From Herbaspirillum sp. CF444 (GTDB lineage: Bacteria; Pseudomonadota; Gammaproteobacteria; Burkholderiales; Burkholderiaceae_D), in contig NZ_AKJW01000011.1 in assembly GCF_000282135.1 (NCBI RefSeq), positions 57,546-121,545 of the forward strand: DNA of 64,000 nt. The letters are read 5' to 3'. Positions 10,701-19,700 of the stretch are shown here, piece after piece (position 1 is the first letter of the stretch; each line of letters starts with the position of its first letter). Below the pieces are notes generated by a model. The model was given only the letters and a program-made list of their open reading frames with translations. It was not told the origin of the DNA and did not search any database. The position numbers and the translations under genes are program-made.

Positions 10701-13700
10701 CGCCGTCCGCCATCGCATCCTTGAGCGGGCGCAACATACACGCGGCGACGCCTTCGCCTGGCACAAAGCCATCCCCGCCATCGCCGAACGACCTGCAGCG
10801 GCCATCGGTCGAACTCATGTTGATCTGCGACTGCAGGATGTATTTGTTCGGATGAATCGACAAATTGATCCCGCCCACGAGTGCGGCTTTCGATTCGCCC
10901 GTTTGAATACTCTGTATCGCCAAATGCAAGGCGGTCAGCGAAGAGGAACAGAGGGTGTCGACCGCCATGCTGGGCCCCTGGCAATCCAGTATGTAGGACA
11001 CGCGATTGGCGATGGCGCCGTAACAGGAGCGAACGGCACGGCCATTCCCTTGGTCATCAAATGGCGCGCTGAAGAGTTGGTAATCGCCATAGGTGACGCC
11101 AACGAATACCCCGACCTTCTTGTCGAAAGTGTGTTTGAGCGCCGATCTGTCATAGGCGGCATCTTCCAGGCATTCCCATGCGACTTCCAGAAACAAGCGT
11201 TCTTGGGGATCCAGGCTTGCGGCTTCTTTGGGTGAAATATTAAAGAACAGTGGATCGAACGTCTCCACATGCTCAATGAAGCCCCCCCATTTGTTGTAGT
11301 ATTTTCCAGCGCCGATTTCGCCAGGCTTGGTATTGGCTTGAAAGTAAAGTTCGTTGTTCCATCTCTCCTTGGGAATCTCGGTGATGCAGTCCTTTCCTTC
11401 CATCAAATTGCGCCAGAACTGATCCAAAGTATTCGCACCCGGGTAGCGTCCGGCGAGTCCAATGATGGCGATATCGCCGATTTCCCCTGCCTGGCGCGGT
11501 GAATTCCCGGTTCCTGCTTTCATGACGGGGGAAGGCGCGTTGTCGCCACTGGGACTGTTAAAGAGAGACGCGACCGAAGATGGATGATTTGTCACCAGAT
11601 ACGCCGCCAGTTCGGCCAAGGTCTGGTATTCGAAGAACAGTGTCTTTGATAGCCCGGAGAAGTGTTGTTCCAAGACGGTATTTAACTTGGTCACCATCAG
11701 CGAGGTGATTCCATAATTGTCGAAGGTTTCGTTCGCCGAGATTTTTTCTGCGGGTATTTCGGAAACCTGCGCGTATATCATTTTCAGGTAGGCTTCGGTG
11801 TCTTTGGCAAGGGCGTTGCTAACGACAGCCGGTTCTTGAGGGGCGCTCGGGGGGAGAGGGCGGGCGTGACTCGGGCGCTCGCTCACCCAATGCACGTCGG
11901 CGGCGAAACTGTAGGTGGGCAAGGGGATGCGCATTTCATCGCCGCCGTGAAGCGCTTGCCAATCCACGGCATTCCCATTTACCCAGGCACTCGCGGCAAG
12001 CGGGAGTGGCCCGGTCGTTTGAGCCGACGGGCATCCTGTCCTGAATAAGCCGGTGTGATCGATATTTCCACGCATGACCTGCTCAAGTTTTTCGCAAAGA
12101 TCGGGTATCGAATTCGCGATGATGGCAAGACGCTCCGGCATGTCAACACGGCCGACTTGCAAGGTGAATGCGATATCTTTGAGTCTTATCTGAATAGGCG
12201 GCGGACGCTTTAAGTAAGCATGGAGTTTTTCGACCAGGCTTAACAATTGCGTCTGCGATTGTGCAGACAGATTGACGAGGGCGGGTGCATCGGGTGCGTC
12301 GGGTGCATCAGGTACGTCAGGCGCCTGAGGGCTTTGATTCTCATGACTTTCGAGCACCACGTGACCCGCCGATCCTGCCGCGCCGAAGGCATTGATCAAG
12401 GCGATCTTGCGTCGTGTTTCCCAAGGCCTGAGCTGGTTATTGATGTTGAGTGCGCCGTTATTCAGTTGCAACATGGGATTGACAGGTTCGCAGTCCAGGC
12501 TGGGAAAAAGCTGCGCATACTGCATTTGCATCAAAACCTTAGTCAGTTGCGACAGCGCGGATGCGGATTCCAGATGCCCGATATTGGCTTTTACGCTGCC
12601 CATGTATAACGGATTTGCACGATCGCCAAAGACGCGCTTCAGTGCAGTCACTTCCGAAGCATCGGCAAGACTGGCGCCTGGCGCCGCGGCTTCTACATAG
12701 CTGATGTCCTCCATGTCAATGGACGAGTTTTTGATCGCCTGTTCGATGGAGCGCCTTTGATTGTCTGGATTCGGCGCGCCGAAACGCGAGGTCTTGCCCC
12801 CATGACTGATCGCGCTGCCTTTAATGACACCCAAGACAAAATCGCGATCTTGTATGGCTTGTCCCAAGGGTTTAAGGAGCACCGCGCCCACACCCTCGCC
12901 GACTACCCAACCGGCTGCATTTTTTCCGAATGGATAGCAGTGCCCGTCTTTGGATAACAAATCGAGTTGGTCGAGGTGAGATTGATGATAGGGGTGGCTC
13001 ATCAAATTCACGCCCCCTACGACGGCTGCCGCACATTCACCGTTTTTGATGCTGCTGCAAGCAAAGTGCAATGCCGTCATGGCAGAGCAGCATGAGGTAT
13101 CAAGGGAAATGCTGGGGCCTTGAAAGTCAAAAAAGTACGATATCCGATTCGCCATCGAGGGATGCGAGACGGGATCCACTTCCAAGCCATCCCAGTGGGA
13201 AGCTGCGTAATACTGGTAGTCGTTCCACATCGCACCGACGAACACCCCAACATCCTTGCTGCCCTGGTTCAATGCATGCGCTGTATAACCCGCGGACTCC
13301 AGGCATTCCCAGACTGTTTCCAGCAAGAGTCGTACTTGTGGATCAAGACTCCTGGCTTCGGATGGGGCAATTTTGAACAATAAGGAGTCGAATTGATCGA
13401 TCTGGTCGAGGAAGCCTCCGTGATGAATATGGTCATGCCGATGCGCGTCGACCGCGTCCTTCGCGCTGCGATATTTTGTCGTGTGAGAAAATTGTATATC
13501 GACAAAACTCTTCTCGCCGCGCATCAGGTTCCGGGCAAACTCTTGTGGAGTTCGCGCGCCCGGATAGCGTCCGCTCAGGCCTACAATGGCGATATCATCC
13601 GACTGGCCGGCGACGAAGCCGGGTTGTTGCGGCTGGGCTCTTCCGGAAGTATTCAACGCTTGATACGAGTCGGGAAGAGGCATTTGATGGCTTCCGCACA

Positions 13701-16700
13701 GGAAACTATGCATCAGCATATCGTCACCGGAAAAACCAAAATCGGCAGCAATTTTCTCGAACATCATGCCGCCGATCGGACACGCCCCGATACCCAGTTC
13801 AGCCTGGCGTTCCAGCAAGAGCTGCCCCATGTACCCACTTTCCAGCAGGGAAAAATAAGCATGCTGCTTCTTTTGAGAGAGAAAAAGAGCGAATTGACTC
13901 GCTTGCGCGTGTCCCCGGTTGAAGGGCGTAAAACAGCTCTTGAAATCGACCGATAACGTCGATGAAATGAGCGTCAGATGATGGGTGTCGCGCTCGTAGC
14001 GATAGACCCCGCCAGCGAGTCCTTGCACACCGGAGGGTTGAATCAAAACGTGTATGTTGATCCCATGTTCACCGTCGATACTGGGGTACAGGTAACAGGA
14101 TTCATTCTGTATCGACTTTGCTCTGAACAGAGATAGAACCAGACCCAGCGTTTTCAGTGGAATCTCACCCGTTTGAAAACTTCGCTTGGCGGAATAGAGC
14201 TTCTGCAATTGAGGCTCATGGGCGGCGGAGGGAAGAGGGATGATTTTCTGATCGTCCGTGATCACCCGCAAATGGGCGCGGGCCTGGTGGACTCGTTCCG
14301 CCTCGTCTTGCTTGGGAAGCTGAATGTCGGAGGCGCCTGCCGAGGCAATACAGTGGAGTTTTTCGGAGGCGAGCGCATTCTTTCTGTGGTATTCGCTCTT
14401 CCGTTCGCTCAGTTGCGGGCTCTGCGCCATGCGAGCGGCATGACCGCCCAGAATGCAATGAATGAAGCGCTGGCTGGGCTTGAGCTTGAAGAGACAGGAC
14501 ATCCTGTCGAAATCGAGTCCGCCCAGGGGCAGGAGCGATACATGATGTTGATGCAGTTTGCTTCTCAGCAGCTGACCGATGTAACCCGCTTCCAATATCA
14601 CCAGTTGCTCACTGGACTGGCCATACAGCGGCGCGATGGCATCCATTTCTGCGATCATGAAGATGGCAAAACCGGACGATTCATAGAGTGCCTGGTCGTG
14701 GTAATAAAACGAAGCCGTTTTGATCTGCGCGCTATCATCGATGAGAACCAGTTTCCCGTCGTCGGGGTGATAGTAATAAACCCCCCGTGCCAGGTTCTCA
14801 ACCGCATTTTCCTTGACCCAGACATATACCTGTATCGGCGTGAGACCGCCTGCGGAAGAGTAGAGGTATTTGCTCCTGCTTTCGACCCAGATGGGCTTGA
14901 TCAAGCCGAGCAGTTCCCCCAGGTTTTTCAGCGTAGTGGTGTTGGCGAATGCCGATTCGGACGCCGGCTGATAATGACTCTCGTGAAAATCATCGACGGG
15001 AAGTTCGATGGTCAGGTTTGCAGGCGTTTCAACTGTTTCACCCTGGAAGTCTATGCCTCCATGCTGCAAGACGACTTCTGTTGAGACATACTTGGCGATG
15101 GCCTGAACCGTGGGCGTGGCAAGCAAGACGTCGAAGGGGATGGCAATACGATACTTATCCTGAATTCTTTCCACCGCCTGAACCAGGGTGAACGAGGTCG
15201 CGCCTCGATCGAACAGATCATCATCTGGTTTCAAGCTCACACAATCGAGTGCCGTCAGGAAGATGGCTTCTATCGTTTCCGTCACGCTGCTTATCGTCAT
15301 GTTGCCTGACTCCCTTGTTGCTTCATTTTGTTTGCCGGAGCTGTGTTTTTCCTGATGCCTGAGCAAGCCATCGTCGGGGCTGACGACCGGCCACGGGAGC
15401 GCGGTTCTATCGAATTTCCCGTTGGCGGTGATGGGAATACTCGCCACCGTGACGACAATATTGGGCACCATGTAGTGAGGAACCCGTGCTTGCAGGTAGG
15501 CGCGCAAATCCTTGATCGCGATTTCGCCGGCGGGCTTCAATGCCAGATAGGCGACGATTTTTTGGTCGCCCGGCCTGGTTTCTTTGACCAATACCACGGC
15601 CTCAGCGATGTGCGTATGCTGCAGCAAATGAAATTCGATTTCACCCAGTTCGATTCGGAATCCTCTCACCTTGACTTGATGATCTTTTCGTCCGAGGAAT
15701 TCGATATTGCCGTCCGCGTAAAATCTTGCCGAGTCGCCGGTCCTGTACATGACGGCATTCGGTTCGGACGCATAGGGGTCGGGAAGAAAACTGTTTGCCG
15801 TGATCGCCGGCGCGTTCAAATAACCGCGGCTCAAACACTCGCCACCGATGTACAAATCGCCCTCGTCACCAATTGAACAATGCTGCAGCTTTTGGTCGAG
15901 TATGTAATAGCGCGCATTTTGTATCGGGCGTCCATAGGGGATGCTGCGCCAAAGAGGGTCGATGTCGGTGACAGGAAAATAGTTGGACCATACCGTCGCT
16001 TCGGTGGCGCCGCCCAGGCTAATGAATTCCGCCTTGGGAAACAGCATGTTGATGTCGCCTGGAAGCGTGAGCGGAATCCAGTCGCCGCTTAAGAAAAACA
16101 GGCGCATATCGGACGGACTGCTCGCGTCCGTCCGCTCTTTCCTGAGGAAGGGCAAGAGTATGCTTAACGTACCAGGCGCAGAGTTCCAGAACGTCACATC
16201 ACGCGTACAGAGCATGGTGGAAATTTGTTGCGGATTCTCTCTTTGATCTTCGCCGACGATGATGATTTTAGCGCCATAGGCAAGCATGCCAAATACATCA
16301 AAGACCGACAAGTCAAAACTCAGGCGCGTGATAAAGAGTGCGACATCCTGTTCGTCAAAATGAAACCTTCGCTTGGCCCATTCAATCAGATTGATGACGG
16401 GACGATGTTCGACCGGGACCCCCTTGGGTTGACCTGTACTGCCAGAGGTGAAAATGGCGTAGGCGGCATGATGGGACTTCACCGTATCGATTGGCTTGGA
16501 CTCGCTTTCAAGCGATACGCCGGGATCAGAAATGGAGAGGAGGGAAAGTTCGGACTCCGAAAAAATCGCGGCTGTTGCCTCATTGACCAGGACGTGACCG
16601 ATACGAGCGGTCTCGATCACGCGGAACAGGCGGGCGCTGGGATCGGACAATTCCAGCGGTACATAGGCGCCGCCTGCCTTCAAGATGGCGAGCAGCCCCA

Positions 16701-19700
16701 CAATCAAATCCACCGTGCGCGGCAAGCAGATGCCGACATACACTTCCGGGCCCACGCCGTTTTTTTTCAGTTTCCATGCCAGCTGATTGGCTTTTCGGTT
16801 TAACGTCTCGTAGCTGTATGCTTGCTCGCGATCAGTGACCGCAATTCTCTCCGGGTACTTAAGTGCCGACGCTTCAAATAACTGATGGATGCAGGTCGCT
16901 TGAGCATAGGGGACCGCGGTGGAATTCCATTTCTCGATTTGAGCGTGTGGCGACGCTGCTCTGGTATCAAGCAAATCTTCATGATTTTCAGGGAGCGACA
17001 CGAGAAATTGGTGATAGCGGTCGAACATCTGATCGATCACATCGCCTGAAAAAAGCCCCGCATTGATGTCCCAGCAAATTTCCAGTTCATCTCCCGTTTC
17101 AAAGCAAATATGATCCCATTCGACCTGGGTGGTGTAGCTTAAGCCGCCCACGCGTTTGAATTTTTCAGAGTGCCCAAGTGTTTTCAAGGGGGACAGATCG
17201 GAAAATACCAGCGGGAAGCGCTTCTCTGCATTTGCTTTCTTTAGCTTCCCTAAACCCCTTAATCCATTCACCAGGGAATGCCGCATGTCGCTCTTGAAGA
17301 CGGCTGCATTTTCTAAAACACGCTGAACAAAGGAGCTGTTCGAGGGGGTATGCGATATCCAGGAAAGGGAAGTGAAATCCCCGATCACCTGATAGATGTC
17401 GGGATGCACGGGGTGGCGCTGCCAAGTGGGGATGGCGACGGAAAACTCCTTTTGATCCACCCCGTGTGCAATAACTTCCATAAACGCGGTCAGTAGCACC
17501 ATCGTCGGTGGAACGTCCAACTGCTGCGCCAGGTTTTTGATCGCACCCCAGTTTTTCAGATGCCGGCTAAAGCGCTTGATCTCCGTGGTCTCTTCTGTTT
17601 TTGCGAAAGAAAAATCGGGGCCGGCAGGGATGTGGCTGAGTTTCGACTCCCAGTAGCTGAGACACCCGGCCTCACGCTCAGTGTGTTCGAAAGATCTTAA
17701 GGACGCGGCATAATCCCGATAGGTGCAGGCCGGTGCTTTGACTTCCAGCCCGGGATGTTCGTAGTGGTAAAACAGGAGTTCTGGCAGGTATTCTATGCAG
17801 GCGCCGTCGGCGACGAGTAAATCGATTTTACAGTGCAGCCGCGATGTTGAGTCGGAGCGTTGGGTGACGCGCAGGTCAAAGCAAGGCCAATCGCCCAGAT
17901 CGGTGCTTGCCGCACATATCGCCTTGGCAATGTCGTCGCAAGCATCTTGCGCCTGGGCGGGTGCAAGGGCACGCAAATCGGTCGTCCGGATACGGTATTC
18001 CGGAACGTGTTCAAGCACCCTTTGCGTGCCATTTTTCTCAAATACGGTGCGCAGCAGTTCATGGGCTGAGAGTATTTTGTTCCATGTCTTTTGCAGCAGG
18101 TGGATATCAAGCTCTTGAATATCAAAACAAGCATAGATATACGAGGCTTTCGCACCGCCAAATTGACTACGCCCGAAGAGATAGGCCTGCTGCAAATAAG
18201 TCAGCGGAGCGGGGAGGGGCGTCGTCGTCAAGCGAGTCGCCAGAGAAGAAAAATGTTGAACGGTTTCCGCAACCGGCCATTTTCCGTGATTCAAGGCGCA
18301 GTGCTGCATCACTTCCAGGTAGTGCTGGAACACTTGCTCGATAAACCCGGCCGGATAAGTTTGTTTCGCGACATACCAGCTGATTTCAATTTGATTTGCT
18401 GTTTGAGACAGCTGGTGCTCCAGGCTAATGTGCGGGTTTTGCACCAATGAGTAGCTAATGGCATCATCAATCGGCGATTTTTCTTGATGCAAGTCACTCA
18501 GGAGCGAGGTAAATGCGATGGTCAGATTGGGCCAGCGCCGGTGTCGATTTTCCTGGCGCGCCAGTTCTATCGCGCGTATGCCGCTCACATGGCGGTGATC
18601 CAGGTCGCTTAATATTTGAGCGTGTGATTCCCTGACAAAGGATTCGAAATCGGCTTGCTTTGCATGCCTCGCTGCGAACAGACTGGTCGATGTGAAGGGC
18701 CCCACCACTTGATCGATGTCCGCATTTAATCGCATGCGATTAAATATGGTTAATATGAGCGAGAAATCCCCGCTGAAGCTGTAATGGTGGAGCGTATTGG
18801 TGAACAGGCACAAGATCAGTGTGCTGACCGACACCTCCAATTCCGCCGCTTTGCGTTTCAAGCCGCCGGAGACTTCCACGCTCAGCAACTGTCGGAGCCG
18901 GGTACAGGCTGAATCCGAGGAAAGGGCGGACTCAGGCGCTCTCAACAGTAGGGGACCATCGGGCAAATCGACCAGACGACGTTTCCAATAGGCTTCATCT
19001 TTTTGAACACGTTGGCTGGTCTGAAAATTCTTGATGGATAAAACGTAATCGCGAAACGAGGTTGCCGGCGCGGCGAACGTTTTTTCCGGATGCCTGATCA
19101 GTGTTTCCCACTGACGCAGGAGTAACTTGATGCTGGCGCCGTCGGCGATGATGGGGTCGATGGAGAAATGCAGGAGGCATTCTTCTTCAGTTTCATTCTT
19201 CGTTTTCGATATGCACAATGCAAACAAGGGAAACTGTTTGGTATCGTAGATTTTTTGTGTGAGCTTGCCTCTCAATTGACGGCGCATTTTGTTCTGCTCC
19301 GCCGGTGGCAATGCACTATAGTCAAATTGCTCAATGCGATAGGGCGCGACGTGCTCAAGTATGCTTTGCTGGCCATCATCCGAGATCACGCAGCGCAACA
19401 TCTCATGTTTGGCTACGACATCGTTCCATGTCGTGTTGAGCCTGTCGATGTCCAGCCCAGGCAAACGCAGCTCGTAATAAATTAAACTGCCGACCTTGAT
19501 GCCCCATGTCGATCGCCGCCCCAGCCAGTAAGATTGCTGCAAATCCGTCATGGGAAAGGGAGCAAAACGCAGGTCCGGTTGATGGATCAATCGGGGGGAT
19601 CCGTACTCGATGGGTTCTCCGGTTGAAATAAGATTGTTGAGTGTGGCGACCAGCTCGTTGGCGCTTTGATCCAACCGGAAACAGGACAAGGGAAATTCGT

